Notes: generated by a model from the sequence alone, not told the origin. A stretch of 40,863 nt of DNA from Anaerocolumna sp. (GCA_029239975.1 JARBTX010000032.1:1-40863), one strand, 5' to 3'; counted from the first letter of the stretch, positions 9,504 to 19,451 are shown. Made by a program: numbers and translations.

Positions 9504-11669
9504 ATGAACAATTATATGCCATACTTAGATGAAAATTTAAGTTTTGAAGAAAGAGCAAAGGATTTAGTATCTAGAATGACTTTGGAGGAAAAAGTGTTTC
9601 AGACGCTATATACTGCACCAGCTATTGAGAGACTGAATGTAAAGGCTTATAACTGGTGGAATGAAGCATTGCATGGTGTTGCACGTGCTGGTGTTGCAAC
9701 TGTATTTCCACAAGCGATTGGTTTAGCAGCAACCTTTGATGAAGATTTTCTTGAAGAAGTTGCAGATACTATATCGACAGAAGGAAGAGCAAAATTTAAT
9801 GTGCAACAAAAGTATAATGATACAGATATTTATAAAGGATTAACCTTCTGGTCTCCAAATGTAAATATCTTTCGTGATCCAAGATGGGGAAGAGGACATG
9901 AAACTTTTGGAGAAGATCCTTATCTTAGTAGTAGGTTAGGTGCTAGATTTGTTATGGGTATGCAAGGACATGATGAAAAATACATGAAAGTTGCTGCATG
10001 TGCGAAACACTTTGCGGTGCATAGTGGACCAGAAGATTTACGCCATAGCTTTAATGCTGTAGTATCAAAGAAAGACCTTTACGAAACCTATCTTCCTGCT
10101 TTTAAAGCATGTGTTACAGAAGCAAAGGTAGAGGCTGTTATGGGTGCATACAATCGCACCAATGATGAACCTTGTTGTGGTAGCAAATTATTATTAGAAG
10201 ATATTCTACGTGGAGAGTGGGGATTTAAGGGACATGTAACTTCTGATTGTTGGGCAATTAAAGATTTTCATGAACATCACATGGTAACTAAGACTCCGGT
10301 GGAATCGGTTGCACTCGCTATGAATCATGGCTGTGATTTAAACTGCGGCAATATGTTTGGTAATTTATTATATGCGGTAAGAGATGGTATAGTAGAAGAA
10401 AAGACACTTGACCAGGCTGTTACAAGATTAGTAACAACTAGAATGAAACTTGGTCTTTTTGATTCACCTGAGAAAGTTCCATTTAATGAAATAGGATATG
10501 ATCAAGTTGATAAAAAAGAACATAAAGAATTAAATTTAAAAGCAGCGAAAAAGACAGTTGTATTATTAAAAAATGAAAATAATTTATTACCACTTAATAA
10601 AAATAAATTAAAGACTGTGGGTATCATTGGACCAAATGCAGATAGTAGAAAAGCATTAATTGGTAATTATGAAGGAACTGCATCTGAATATGTAACAATT
10701 TTAGAAGGTGTTAGAGAATACCTTGGTGATGATGTAAGAGTATTTTACTCAGAAGGATGTCATTTATTCCATGAAAAATTAAGCGGTCTTAGTGAACGTA
10801 ATGATAGATTAGCAGAAGTAAAAGCAGTAGCAGATGCTTCGGATGTGATAATAGCTTGCTTTGGATTAGATTCTGGGTTAGAAGGCGAAGAAGGTGATGA
10901 AGGCAATGAATTCGCTAGTGGAGATAAACCAAATCTAAAACTTCCGGGGATACAAGAAGAAATTATAAAAGAATTACAAAACCTTGGAAAACCAGTTGTA
11001 TTAGTTCTGTTATCTGGTAGTGCAATATCCATACCATGGGCTGATGAGCATATACCAGCAATTGTACATGGATGGTATCCAGGTGCACAAGGTGGTAGAG
11101 CAATTGCACAAGTATTATTTGGTGAGTTTAGCCCAGAAGGAAAGTTACCGGTTACATTCTATCGTACTACAGAAGAATTACCTGATTTTACAGATTATTC
11201 AATGGAAAACCGTACTTATCGTTATATGAAAAATGATGCGTTATATCCTTTTGGATATGGCTTAAGTTACACTGAATTTAAGTTTACGAATGCGAAAGTT
11301 TCATCCAATGAGATAACAGTGGGTACTCCAATTGTTTGCAGCGTTGATGTAGAAAATATAGGTGAATATATTGGTGCTGAGACAGTACAAGTATACATTA
11401 AAGTGAATGTAAACGGAGCTCCTAATGTACAATTAAAAGGCCTAAAAAAGGTGACTTTAAAACCAGGTGAAAAAACCAATATAGAAATTAAATTAGATAA
11501 TCGTGCATTTGGATTATACAATGAAGATGGTAAACTGGTATTAAATCAAACGGATTATAAAGTTTACATTGGATGTTCTGGACCAGATAGCAGAAGTATA
11601 AAATTAACTGGCAAGATACCATATTGTGCGGATCTAAAGTTTAATCAAGAAAGCGTAATATTAGACTAG
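9504..11669 (+). CDS. GH3 beta-xylosidase, cytoplasmic
   Basis: Encodes 721 residues and releases xylose from the non-reducing ends of xylo-oligosaccharides. The N-terminal GH3 barrel has the xylosidase-like NWWNEALHGVARAG and FPQAIGLAATFD motifs. The nucleophile Asp248 is in VTSDCWA. The second alpha/beta domain holds the GLEGEEGDE region. The C-terminus (about 600-710) is a fibronectin-III-like domain starting after YPFGYGLSYTEF. There is no signal peptide. ATG at 9504 has GGAGGA six to seven bases upstream and is preferred over the ATG at 9480, which overlaps the previous stop and lacks a site. The set with GH67 and intracellular GH10 supports xylosidase rather than glucosidase, though dual activity is common in the family. 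Confidence 0.93.
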   Translation: MNNYMPYLDENLSFEERAKDLVSRMTLEEKVFQTLYTAPAIERLNVKAYNWWNEALHGVARAGVATVFPQAIGLAATFDEDFLEEVADTISTEGRAKFNVQQKYNDTDIYKGLTFWSPNVNIFRDPRWGRGHETFGEDPYLSSRLGARFVMGMQGHDEKYMKVAACAKHFAVHSGPEDLRHSFNAVVSKKDLYETYLPAFKACVTEAKVEAVMGAYNRTNDEPCCGSKLLLEDILRGEWGFKGHVTSDCWAIKDFHEHHMVTKTPVESVALAMNHGCDLNCGNMFGNLLYAVRDGIVEEKTLDQAVTRLVTTRMKLGLFDSPEKVPFNEIGYDQVDKKEHKELNLKAAKKTVVLLKNENNLLPLNKNKLKTVGIIGPNADSRKALIGNYEGTASEYVTILEGVREYLGDDVRVFYSEGCHLFHEKLSGLSERNDRLAEVKAVADASDVIIACFGLDSGLEGEEGDEGNEFASGDKPNLKLPGIQEEIIKELQNLGKPVVLVLLSGSAISIPWADEHIPAIVHGWYPGAQGGRAIAQVLFGEFSPEGKLPVTFYRTTEELPDFTDYSMENRTYRYMKNDALYPFGYGLSYTEFKFTNAKVSSNEITVGTPIVCSVDVENIGEYIGAETVQVYIKVNVNGAPNVQLKGLKKVTLKPGEKTNIEIKLDNRAFGLYNEDGKLVLNQTDYKVYIGCSGPDSRSIKLTGKIPYCADLKFNQESVILD

Positions 11670-11707
11670 TTATGTTGCGAATAAATAATATAAAAAGGGG
11701 CGATTAG

Positions 11708-13756
11708 ATGGAATGGAGTCAGTGTTGGCTTACGTTTAGCTACATCGGTGATTATAATGATAAGAAAAATATTAAAAGAATTGTTTTAACAGATGATAAT
11801 AATATTATAGTCAACTCAGCAAATGAATTAAAAACAGCTCTTGAGAAAATGTTATTGTTAACGGTTCCGATAAAAAATGAATATTCTGAGGAAACCATTA
11901 ACGGAAATGTATTTCTTCAACTAGTTGATGAATCTGATTTTAATAAAATAATTAGGTTAAAAGACGAATTTAGTTGTTTAGAAAAAGTAAATGATGAAGC
12001 ATTCTGCGTTTATTATGAATCAGGAAACATATATATAAATGCCTTATCTGAAAAAGGTATTTTGTATGGAGTTTTTGCTTTTATTCGTTATGTGCAGGAT
12101 AAAAAAGAATTAAAGACCTGTTATATATATGAATCGCCAGTTAATCCGCTTAGAATGCTAAATCACTGGGACAACATAGATGGATCAGTTGAACGAGGGT
12201 ATGCTGGAAATTCCATATTTTTTGATAACAAAGAAATTTTGATACAGGATAGAACCCGTGATTATGCAAGACTTTGTGCTTCTATCGGTATTAATAGTGT
12301 AGTAATTAATAATGTTAATGTACGTGGTTTAGCTACCGATTTAATTACTTCAAAGTATTTAAAGGAATTAAAAAAATTATCTGATTTATTTATGGGATAT
12401 GGGATAAAATTATATTTAAGCGTCAATTACGCTAGCCCTATGGAGATAGGGGGACTTGCGACTGCAGATCCATTAGATAAGGATGTAGTTAAGTGGTGGA
12501 AAAACCAAGTAAAGTTAATCTATAAAATTATCCCTGAATTCGGTGGATTCTTGGTAAAAGCTGATTCTGAATTTAGGCCAGGTCCCTTTACCTATAATCG
12601 TACCCACGCTGATGGAGCAAATATGCTAGCGAAAGCGTTAATGCCTTATAATGGTCTTTTGATTTGGCGTTGTTTTGTGTATAATTGTCAGCAAGATTGG
12701 CGGGATAGAAAAACGGATCGTGCAAGAGCAGCTTATGATAACTTCATAGGTCTAGATGGTAAATTTGATGATAATGTTATTCTTCAGATTAAGAATGGTC
12801 CTATGGATTTTCAAGTAAGAGAACCCGTTTCACCGCTTTTAGGAGGACTTAAAAACACCAATCAAATATTAGAACTACAAATAACGCAAGAATATACAGG
12901 TCAACAAAAACATGTTTGTTTTTTAGTACCATTGTGGAAGGAAGTATTAGATTTTAATACTTATGTGGATAAACCGAATAATTCTTTCATATCAGATATT
13001 GTATCTGGGAAAACATTTGGCAATCTTCATTGTGGTATGGCAGCAGTTGCAAATGTAGGTAACGATTATAATTGGACTGGTCATGATTTAGCAGCTGCTA
13101 ACTGGTACGGATATGGTAGGTTGTGTTGGAATCCAAATCTATCATCGGATGCGATTGCTAAAGAGTGGATAACACAAACATATTCTAATGATTCTAAGGT
13201 CATAAGTATAATAAAAGATATTCTTCTTGGATCTTGGCATACGTATGAAAAGTATACATCCCCACTGGGTATTGGATGGATGGTGAATCCAAATCATCAT
13301 TATGGACCTAATGTAGACGGATACGAATATTCAAAATGGGGTACCTATCATCGAGCAGATATAAAAGGATTGGGAGTCGACCGTACACCGAACGGCACTG
13401 GTTACACCACCCAGTATTATGAACCAAATAGATCCTTGTATGAGAATATTGAAACTTGTCCAGAAGAATTATTACTTTTCTTTCATTATATTACCTATGA
13501 TTACACTTTAAAAAGCGGTAAGACATTACTTCAACATATTTATGATACTCATTTTGAAGGTGTGATTGAAGTAGAAGCTATGATAGAAAAATGGAAACAG
13601 TTAAAAGAATTCTTGGAACCAGAAGTTTACGAATGTGTATTGTGTAGGTTAGGGATGCAATTAGATAGCGCAACCGAGTGGAGAGATATGATTAATACTT
13701 ATTTTTATCGGAAATCTGGGATAGATGATTTAAAGGGTAGAAAGATATATTATTAA
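11708..13756 (+). CDS. GH67 alpha-glucuronidase
   Basis: Encodes 682 residues, the usual size for GH67. It removes 4-O-methyl-glucuronic acid from the end of xylo-oligosaccharides, which lets the xylosidase finish. The N-terminal part (to about 150) is the alpha/beta accessory domain and the centre is a TIM barrel. Catalytic residues align by spacing with characterised enzymes: general acid Glu288 in ADSEFRPGP, and the base pair Asp367 (PMDFQVREP) and Glu395 (ITQEYTGQQ). No signal peptide, so it is cytoplasmic. AAAAGGGG lies just upstream of the ATG. It is the last gene of the operon and is followed by a strong hairpin. Its presence marks the substrate as glucuronoxylan rather than plain xylan. 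Confidence 0.95.
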   Translation: MEWSQCWLTFSYIGDYNDKKNIKRIVLTDDNNIIVNSANELKTALEKMLLLTVPIKNEYSEETINGNVFLQLVDESDFNKIIRLKDEFSCLEKVNDEAFCVYYESGNIYINALSEKGILYGVFAFIRYVQDKKELKTCYIYESPVNPLRMLNHWDNIDGSVERGYAGNSIFFDNKEILIQDRTRDYARLCASIGINSVVINNVNVRGLATDLITSKYLKELKKLSDLFMGYGIKLYLSVNYASPMEIGGLATADPLDKDVVKWWKNQVKLIYKIIPEFGGFLVKADSEFRPGPFTYNRTHADGANMLAKALMPYNGLLIWRCFVYNCQQDWRDRKTDRARAAYDNFIGLDGKFDDNVILQIKNGPMDFQVREPVSPLLGGLKNTNQILELQITQEYTGQQKHVCFLVPLWKEVLDFNTYVDKPNNSFISDIVSGKTFGNLHCGMAAVANVGNDYNWTGHDLAAANWYGYGRLCWNPNLSSDAIAKEWITQTYSNDSKVISIIKDILLGSWHTYEKYTSPLGIGWMVNPNHHYGPNVDGYEYSKWGTYHRADIKGLGVDRTPNGTGYTTQYYEPNRSLYENIETCPEELLLFFHYITYDYTLKSGKTLLQHIYDTHFEGVIEVEAMIEKWKQLKEFLEPEVYECVLCRLGMQLDSATEWRDMINTYFYRKSGIDDLKGRKIYY

Positions 13757-13834
13757 TCACATTCATAAGCGATAAATTAACTAATTAAATGATAGCATAA
13801 CAAATATAATATATCAAAGAAGTTAAAATAAAAT

Positions 13835-13919
13835 CGATGTATATTCCAGTTTTATATTAGTAAAATAGTTTAATTCATTATTTTACTAATAATAATTGGT
13901 AATATACATCGTTTTTTTT
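13835..13919 (+). terminator. Terminator of the xylan operon, probably bidirectional
   Basis: An 11-bp perfect stem (13835-13845 with 13901-13911) continues into a second A/T helix (ATTAGTAAAATA paired with TATTTTACTAAT), followed by eight T at 13912-13919. The left flank is A-rich, so it can also stop the converging S66 peptidase transcript. Confidence 0.85.
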
Positions 13920-13997
13920 GAAAGGAATATAACCCTATCTTTTTTATGACAACTTAAGGCAATAAGTAAATATATTGTTTGTAGCGTTGTTTTTAGT

Positions 13998-14912
13998 TTA
14001 TGTATTCTCCATTAACATTTCGTGAAATTGAATGGATTGTTTATCTGCGTCTAAAGTAGCTGTAATACCAATCGGGATAATTGCATTGTTGATTCCGTGC
14101 CCGAAATCATCACATCGAACTACAGGTATATCATACCGATCACCGATTCGTTTTAAAATATCGTCTAAGAGTGGAGCAGCATCATCTGAATAGTGTCCAA
14201 ATAATAATCCATCCACTTGAGAGAAAAATCCACTTTGTTCTATATGTGAAATATATTTACTTATAGCTGGTGGCGTATTAAATTTTATATAATCTTCAAT
14301 GAAAAGTATATACCTAGTATCTTTGTTCAGATTAAGATATTTACTATTTAACATTAAAGCAAAATTAGCAAGATAACCACCAATTAATGTCCCTTTACCC
14401 ATTCCATTATGAATTGTTCTAAAGCTTCCGCTTTTATAGTAAGAAGGAATTTGGTTTTTCATAAAGCAGGAGTAAAATGAATTTAAATTATACTCGGTTG
14501 GCATAAAAAATGTCCTAGGTGACTGTCCATAAAATGTTACTAAACCAGTTAAAGATGTTATAGCGTTTAAAATAGTAGTAGAATCACTATAACTACATAT
14601 TATTTTAGGATGGTTTTTTATTTCATCAAAGTTTAGATATGGTAAAATTTCATTGCTTACTTCACCACCACCAAATAAAATCATTTTTACATTATCATCT
14701 AAGACCATACTATTAAAATCAGAAGCTCTCTCTTTGGTAGATGCTGCGAAACCATATGTTGTTTTAAATAAGTTTTGGCTTGGTTTCACTATAAAGCCAA
14801 TACTAGATAGATTAATCGAAGCCATCTGATATGATTCTTTTGTAAAAGCCATCGAAGGAGCAATGATAGCGATCACATCTCCTAAAGATAATTGTTTCGG
14901 TTTTAAAGTCAT
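13998..14912 (-). CDS. S66-family LD-carboxypeptidase / MccF-like peptidase
   Basis: Encodes 304 residues. The S66 family either trims L,D-peptide bonds in murein tripeptides (LdcA) or cleaves microcin C-like acyl-sulfamoyl adenylates (MccF). Visible are the N-terminal GDVIAIIAPS strand, the nucleophile Ser109 in CSYSDST, a glutamate in LFIEDY, and the late histidine in FGHGINNAIIPIG, which complete the Ser-Glu-His set. The start at 14912 is preferred to an ATG 12 bases upstream because GAGG sits six bases before it. It lies 21 bases after the acetyltransferase gene and is probably co-transcribed. The sequence does not decide between cell-wall recycling and self-immunity. Confidence 0.85.
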   Translation of the reverse strand: MTLKPKQLSLGDVIAIIAPSMAFTKESYQMASINLSSIGFIVKPSQNLFKTTYGFAASTKERASDFNSMVLDDNVKMILFGGGEVSNEILPYLNFDEIKNHPKIICSYSDSTTILNAITSLTGLVTFYGQSPRTFFMPTEYNLNSFYSCFMKNQIPSYYKSGSFRTIHNGMGKGTLIGGYLANFALMLNSKYLNLNKDTRYILFIEDYIKFNTPPAISKYISHIEQSGFFSQVDGLLFGHYSDDAAPLLDDILKRIGDRYDIPVVRCDDFGHGINNAIIPIGITATLDADKQSIQFHEMLMENT

Positions 14913-14933
14913 GGAATACCTCATAATCTAGGA

Positions 14934-16199
14934 TTAAAAGTAATTATTAATCCAACATGGTTTCGAGTAAAAACAAGTTGATGCTTTTTCTTTTGAACAA
15001 TAAAGTGTAATACCATCTTGATATTCAAAATCAGACACATCATAATTTCCAACAATAGCAGAAGAAAATTGATTTATGGTCATAATAACATCTATCTGTT
15101 CTGTTTGGGCAAGAGAGTCTATGTTACTATTCGAATTTATGATTTCAGACGTTTTAATTAATGTAGCTTTACCATTTTCATATGTAACAGTATAGATTCT
15201 ATTGTTTACTGGTAAAAAAGAATCTTTTATAAATAATTTAATTTCTCCATCACCTTTATATTTTGCATGTTTTAATACTTCTTCTACATTGATTACTCTC
15301 ACCATACCGTTTTGTTTTGTGTTTCGATAACTAGAAGATTGAGAGTAATCCTCACAAAAATAATCTAGGGATAAACATTTTGGTGCTCTAAATATAACTT
15401 GATCATAATCAGCAGAAAATGTCTTGGCAAAACTCATTAATGCTTTTAAGGTAGTAAAACTGTCAAAAATTAATTCTTTGCAATTTAGTATGACATGATT
15501 ATCTTCATGTAATTTTTCATAAATCATATACCCACAAGGTTTTCCAGTTTTATCTTTATATAGATGTGCAGAGCGGTATCCTTTAAATGGATTTGATTCT
15601 TTTAAAATATCCCAGTCATATTTATCACGATGAACCATCATATTATATTTTTTTGCGTATTCATGATAAACCATGTCAAATTCTTCATAATTGCCGTCTG
15701 CTCGGTATAAATGAAAACTTCCATCATAACGATAATCAGGTATTGTTGCTAAATCAAAACTCCAGAGTGTAGAAGCACTAGAACGGATATAACCAAAATT
15801 ACCATAGAACTTTTCGCTGAATGCATATAGGTATGAAAAATGAACCCCTTTGTCATACATTTCATCAAAAGCATTGCGAAAACATTCACGAACTGCACCT
15901 TTTCTTCGATGCTCTGGATAGGTACATACGCCACCAATACCAGACATTTTTAAAACATGTTCATCAAAAGTAACATCATATGGAATTACACTGATACATG
16001 ACATCATTTCGTTTGATTCAGTAAAAGCAGCCCAGGTATCTTGAAAATAAGCATCTGATTTAGAACCAGGATTTTCTTTTGCTTCTTTTATGTATTCATC
16101 TAAATCTTTATTTGTAGTATCATGTGACCAATTAAAACATAAAGATGAAATATTGCGAGCTTCCATAAGTTCGCTTTCTTTAATTTTACGTACAATCAT
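14934..16199 (-). CDS. Eis-like GNAT N-acetyltransferase
   Basis: Encodes 421 residues. The N-terminal half is a GNAT fold with the acetyl-CoA loop (EHRRKGAVRE) after the beta-4 strand GIGGVCTYP. It is followed by a second degenerate GNAT region and a C-terminal SCP2-like sterol-carrier domain (ending near YDVSDFEYQDGITLYCSK). This is the arrangement of Eis-type enzymes, which acetylate amines such as aminoglycosides or polyamines. The start at 16199 has GGAG about seven bases upstream; an ATG four codons earlier has no ribosome site. It is the first gene of a two-gene minus-strand operon with the S66 peptidase. A second member of the family is encoded at 31310-32494. The substrate is unknown. 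Confidence 0.85.
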   Translation of the reverse strand: MIVRKIKESELMEARNISSLCFNWSHDTTNKDLDEYIKEAKENPGSKSDAYFQDTWAAFTESNEMMSCISVIPYDVTFDEHVLKMSGIGGVCTYPEHRRKGAVRECFRNAFDEMYDKGVHFSYLYAFSEKFYGNFGYIRSSASTLWSFDLATIPDYRYDGSFHLYRADGNYEEFDMVYHEYAKKYNMMVHRDKYDWDILKESNPFKGYRSAHLYKDKTGKPCGYMIYEKLHEDNHVILNCKELIFDSFTTLKALMSFAKTFSADYDQVIFRAPKCLSLDYFCEDYSQSSSYRNTKQNGMVRVINVEEVLKHAKYKGDGEIKLFIKDSFLPVNNRIYTVTYENGKATLIKTSEIINSNSNIDSLAQTEQIDVIMTINQFSSAIVGNYDVSDFEYQDGITLYCSKEKASTCFYSKPCWINNYF

Positions 16200-16594
16200 A
16201 ACATTCTCCATTTCGTAATTTTTGATTTGAGCTTAAGAATCCATTTATTAAAATCTTATAATCGTATAGATTGTTATATTGATATTAAACATGCTCTTAT
16301 TTACAAATCATTTTATAAAGCTATTATATCAGTAAATATATGGCAAAACAAGGTTTTGATAAATATTTACTCTGATAAGGTGGTAATTTTAAAGTAGTAG
16401 AGATAAGTGGTTATATCATGGATTAACTTGACATTGATGGAACGCAAAGGTAAAATTATTATATGAGAAATCATTAACTGAAACTAATAAATACTATATT
16501 ATTTTTCGGAATATACTATACTGAAAATAATAGAATTATGAATAAACTTGAGCTGACACTTTAATTAATGGTGTTAGACAATCTGGAGGTTAAT
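16200..16594. other. Intergenic divergent promoter region
   Basis: This 395-base AT-rich stretch separates the minus-strand acetyltransferase operon from the alcohol dehydrogenase. It holds the sigma-A type promoter listed separately at 16428-16456. No ORF with a ribosome site, RNA gene or strong hairpin was found. A promoter for the minus-strand operon must also lie here but could not be picked out with confidence. Confidence 0.5.
16428..16456 (+). promoter_or_regulatory. Sigma-A promoter for the iron alcohol dehydrogenase
   Basis: TTGACA at 16428-16433, a 17-base spacer, and TAAAAT at 16451-16456. It lies about 140 bases ahead of the start codon, leaving a fairly long leader with no evident known riboswitch. 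Confidence 0.75.
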
Positions 16595-17764
16595 ATGAAT
16601 AACTTTACTTTTTATAGTCCAACGTACTTTGTATTTGGTAAAGAACAAGAAAATACAGCTGGATATTATGTTAAAAAATTTGGTGGTACAAAGGTTTTAT
16701 TACACTTTGGTGCTGGTTCTGTAGTGCAATCAGGTTTACTTGATCGTGTAAAAGCTTCTCTAAGTAAAGAGGGTATTGAATTTCTTGAATTAGGTGGAGT
16801 AAAACCAAATCCAAGAAGTGGATTAGTTTATGAAGGAATAGAAATCTGTAAGAAAAATAATATAGACTTCATTCTAGCAGTTGGTGGCGGTAGCGCTATT
16901 GACTCAGCAAAAGCTATTGCAGCAGGAGCAAAGTATGAAGGAGATTTTTGGGATTTTTATGAAGGGAAGAAGCATATTGAAGATGCAATAAAAGTTGGTA
17001 CTGTTTTAACAATTGCAGCAGCTGGTAGTGAAGGAAGTGGTGATACAGTAATTACAAAAGAAGAAGGTATGTTAAAAAGAGGAGCAGGTAGTGAAGCGCT
17101 TCGCCCTGTATTTTCTATCCTAAATCCAGAATTAACACAAACTTTACCTGCATATCAGACGGCTTGTGGAGCAACAGATATTATGGCACATGTCTTTGAA
17201 CGTTATTTTACAAATACAAGGGATGTAGAAATCACAGATCGCTTATGTGAATCAGTGTTATTAACAATCATAAAAGAAGTTCCAAAGGTTATTAAAAATT
17301 CAAATGATTATGAAGCTAGAGCTAACATAATGTGGGCAGGAATGGTTGCACATAATAATTTAGTTGGTGTTGGAAGAGATCAAGACTGGGCAAGTCATGA
17401 AATTGAACACGAATTATCAGCGTTATATGATTGTGCTCATGGAGCAGGTTTAGCGGTTATCTTCCCGGCTTGGATGACTTATGTTTTAAAACATGATGTA
17501 AACCGTTTCGCACAATTAGCTGTTAGGGTATGGGGGTGCCATATGGATTTTGCACATCCAGAAGTAACAGCAGAAGAAGGTATTTTGTGCTTTAAGAAAT
17601 TTTTAACATCCATTGGAATGCCTATTAACTTTAAAGAGCTAGGAGCAAAAGAAGAAGATATACCTGTGATGGTAGATAAACTTGGAATGGATAACCGTAC
17701 AATTGGTGGATTTGTTAAATTAAACAAAAATGATGTGGAAGCAATTTATCGTTTAGCTTTATAA
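16595..17764 (+). CDS. Iron-containing, NADPH-type alcohol/butanol dehydrogenase (YqhD-like)
   Basis: Encodes 389 residues. It interconverts aldehydes and alcohols with NAD(P)H in the cytoplasm, here probably for fermentative redox balance or aldehyde detoxification. GGGSAIDSAKAIA is the dinucleotide-binding loop. The metal ligands Asp195, His199, His268 and His282 have the spacing of the E. coli YqhD set, each shifted by one. The ATG at 16595 has CTGGAGGT about five bases upstream; an in-frame ATG at 16568 has none. It has its own promoter and is followed by a hairpin, so it is monocistronic. Activity on butyraldehyde, acetaldehyde or furfural cannot be told from sequence. Confidence 0.93.
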   Translation: MNNFTFYSPTYFVFGKEQENTAGYYVKKFGGTKVLLHFGAGSVVQSGLLDRVKASLSKEGIEFLELGGVKPNPRSGLVYEGIEICKKNNIDFILAVGGGSAIDSAKAIAAGAKYEGDFWDFYEGKKHIEDAIKVGTVLTIAAAGSEGSGDTVITKEEGMLKRGAGSEALRPVFSILNPELTQTLPAYQTACGATDIMAHVFERYFTNTRDVEITDRLCESVLLTIIKEVPKVIKNSNDYEARANIMWAGMVAHNNLVGVGRDQDWASHEIEHELSALYDCAHGAGLAVIFPAWMTYVLKHDVNRFAQLAVRVWGCHMDFAHPEVTAEEGILCFKKFLTSIGMPINFKELGAKEEDIPVMVDKLGMDNRTIGGFVKLNKNDVEAIYRLAL

Positions 17765-17777
17765 CTAAAAAAAGGAT

Positions 17778-17830
17778 AACTGTAAGCTGTTAGTATATAA
17801 AGGTTAATTAGCTTACAGTTACTTATTTTA
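17778..17830 (+). terminator. Terminator after the alcohol dehydrogenase
   Basis: An 11-bp perfect stem, AACTGTAAGCT at 17778-17788 with AGCTTACAGTT at 17810-17820, followed by ACTTATTTTA. The T-tract is broken, so termination may be partial. Confidence 0.7.
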
Positions 17831-17918
17831 CATAAGAAAAACACGTAACCTTAAGCGAAATTAGGATTTATATTGTTCTGACGCTGGTATTTGCGGTTTC
17901 GCAGTTTGGAGGATTAAT

Positions 17919-18689
17919 ATGAGAAAAAAATATGCGATAGTATTAATTTGTTGTTTATTAATTGGAAGTATGTCATTATCTGCATGTCGTAAAAAAAACA
18001 ACGATACGGATGGTAATCCTGTTGTTGTAACCATAGAACCAACTGTAACACCAACAGAATCAATCGATGAAACTACAGATAATTCTGATGATAAGGACTC
18101 AGATTCAGATGAAATCACAGCTACAGTAACCCCAACCCAGTTCATCAGTGACTCAGATGCAATAAAGCTTATTCAAAATAAAATTGGAGAGCGTGGCTAT
18201 TACATAGAACTATTAGATGATCATTTAAATGTTGGTGATGATACTTATTATACATTTCAAATTAGTGATAGCACTACAAATATAGAACCAGTTGTAATCG
18301 TAAATAATGTTACTGGTGAAATATTATGTTATTATACAGATGGTACAACGGCTCCATTTTCAGAGTTCCCGTTATTTACAAAGATAGATGAAACTATAAC
18401 ATCATCGAGTGAAGAGAATATAATAAAAAAAGATGATGCTTTAGAAATGTTATCAAAAGTACCTAAGGAAACACTTGGATTACCAGCACCTATTAACGAA
18501 TACACTGTTATATATGATGATTGGACAACATTTATTAACGGAATTGATTGTTACGGAATCAACGTATATTCAAAAAGCGAAGATAAAATGATCAATATGG
18601 GATTGTTTTATGTTGCTGTTGATGGAAGTAAAATGTTTATGTTTGATGTAATGGAAGATGATTTTGTAGAAATCAAAGCAGAAAAATAA
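17919..18689 (+). CDS. PepSY-like lipoprotein of unknown function
   Basis: Encodes 256 residues. The signal peptide has lipobox LSAC with the cysteine at about residue 23, then an acidic Thr/Pro/Asp/Ser spacer to about residue 75. The next part (about 80-145) looks like a PepSY-type alpha+beta domain: a helix DAIKLIQNKIGE, then strands ending in VIVNNVTGEILCYYTDG. The C-terminal 100 residues are not recognised. GGAGG lies eight bases before the ATG. The spacer has the same TPTE-rich style as the sugar-binding lipoprotein at 4907, which suggests a shared surface-tether design. It converges on the Rrf2 gene across a shared terminator. Confidence 0.75.
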   Translation: MRKKYAIVLICCLLIGSMSLSACRKKNNDTDGNPVVVTIEPTVTPTESIDETTDNSDDKDSDSDEITATVTPTQFISDSDAIKLIQNKIGERGYYIELLDDHLNVGDDTYYTFQISDSTTNIEPVVIVNNVTGEILCYYTDGTTAPFSEFPLFTKIDETITSSSEENIIKKDDALEMLSKVPKETLGLPAPINEYTVIYDDWTTFINGIDCYGINVYSKSEDKMINMGLFYVAVDGSKMFMFDVMEDDFVEIKAEK

Positions 18690-18730
18690 AGATATATGGT
18701 TCATGATAATTAGATTATTGAGAAATATAA

Positions 18731-18810
18731 AAACCCGAATTCTACTAATATGCTATACTTTATTAGTAATTGCATGAAAAAATATCATGCTCCTAGTGGA
18801 ATTCGGGTTT
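18731..18810. terminator. Bidirectional terminator with branched interior
   Basis: The arms 18731-18747 and 18794-18810 form a 17-bp helix with one G-T pair and an A-rich left/T-rich right flank. Inside, GCATGA/TCATGC makes a second hairpin, and TACTAATA/TATTAGTA could form an alternative one. It lies between two converging genes and can serve both. Confidence 0.75.
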
Positions 18811-18834
18811 AATTAAAGTCATATATGTATAAAA

Positions 18835-19272
18835 TTAAATAATGTAATCGCTACCAGATAAGCTATTTTGTTTTTCAACCAAATCTGCCAAAGTAATATT
18901 ATCTACTACATTGTTAATTGCATCGTTTAGCTTAAGCCATACATCTAACGTAGCACATTGACTACTTCTGGTGCATTGGTTTTCTTCATCTTCTAAACAT
19001 GCAACTGGAGCTAGACTACCTTCAATGAGACGAAGTATCATTCCAACTGTGTATTCCTCTGGAGACTTAGCTAATCGATAACCACCTTGAGCACCGCGTA
19101 TACTTTTTACGTAACCAGCTTTACTAAGTTGTGTTATAATTTGCTCTAAGTACTTATCTGAGATTTCTTGTCTGGCAGATATGCTTCTAATGGTAATATA
19201 TTCACCAGTATTATGCATCGCTAGATCTAACATTAAACGTAGGGCATAGCGTCCTTTGGTCGATATTTTCAT
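18835..19272 (-). CDS. Rrf2-family transcriptional regulator with three cysteines (IscR-like)
   Basis: Encodes 145 residues. The N-terminal winged helix begins MKISTKGRYALRLMLDLA, with the recognition helix around SDKYLEQIITQL and the wing GAQGGYRLAK, all typical of Rrf2. Cys92, Cys100 and Cys106 lie where Rrf2 proteins such as IscR and NsrR bind an iron-sulfur cluster, with spacing X7/X5 instead of the IscR X5/X5. It is therefore likely an Fe-S or redox/NO-responsive DNA-binding protein rather than the cluster-free CymR type. A GGAG ribosome site lies about six bases upstream of the ATG. No isc/suf genes are in the window. It faces away from the methyltransferase across a 179-base promoter region. 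Confidence 0.9.
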   Translation of the reverse strand: MKISTKGRYALRLMLDLAMHNTGEYITIRSISARQEISDKYLEQIITQLSKAGYVKSIRGAQGGYRLAKSPEEYTVGMILRLIEGSLAPVACLEDEENQCTRSSQCATLDVWLKLNDAINNVVDNITLADLVEKQNSLSGSDYII

Positions 19273-19384
19273 ACTAATCTCCTTCGTAGTTTTTATAAGT
19301 TATGAAAACTTAATAATTATATTATCATAGGAATAGTATGATTTCAATATTTATATTTGGACAACTGTATCTTTTTGGTAAGAG

Positions 19385-19412
19385 TTGACAGTGTATTAAG
19401 AAGTATTATAAT
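19385..19412 (+). promoter_or_regulatory. Sigma-A promoter for the SpoU-type methyltransferase
   Basis: TTGACA at 19385-19390, a 16-base spacer, and TATAAT at 19407-19412. It is 40 bases before the ATG at 19452. Confidence 0.8.
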
Positions 19413-19451
19413 AAAGATAAATAATTAGGAATTCTAAAGATTGGAGTATGT

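Noticed and set aside
10760..11032. Minus-strand ORF inside the GH3 gene
   Set aside because: It is a shadow of a clearly coding plus-strand gene, with no ribosome site and no sensible protein features.
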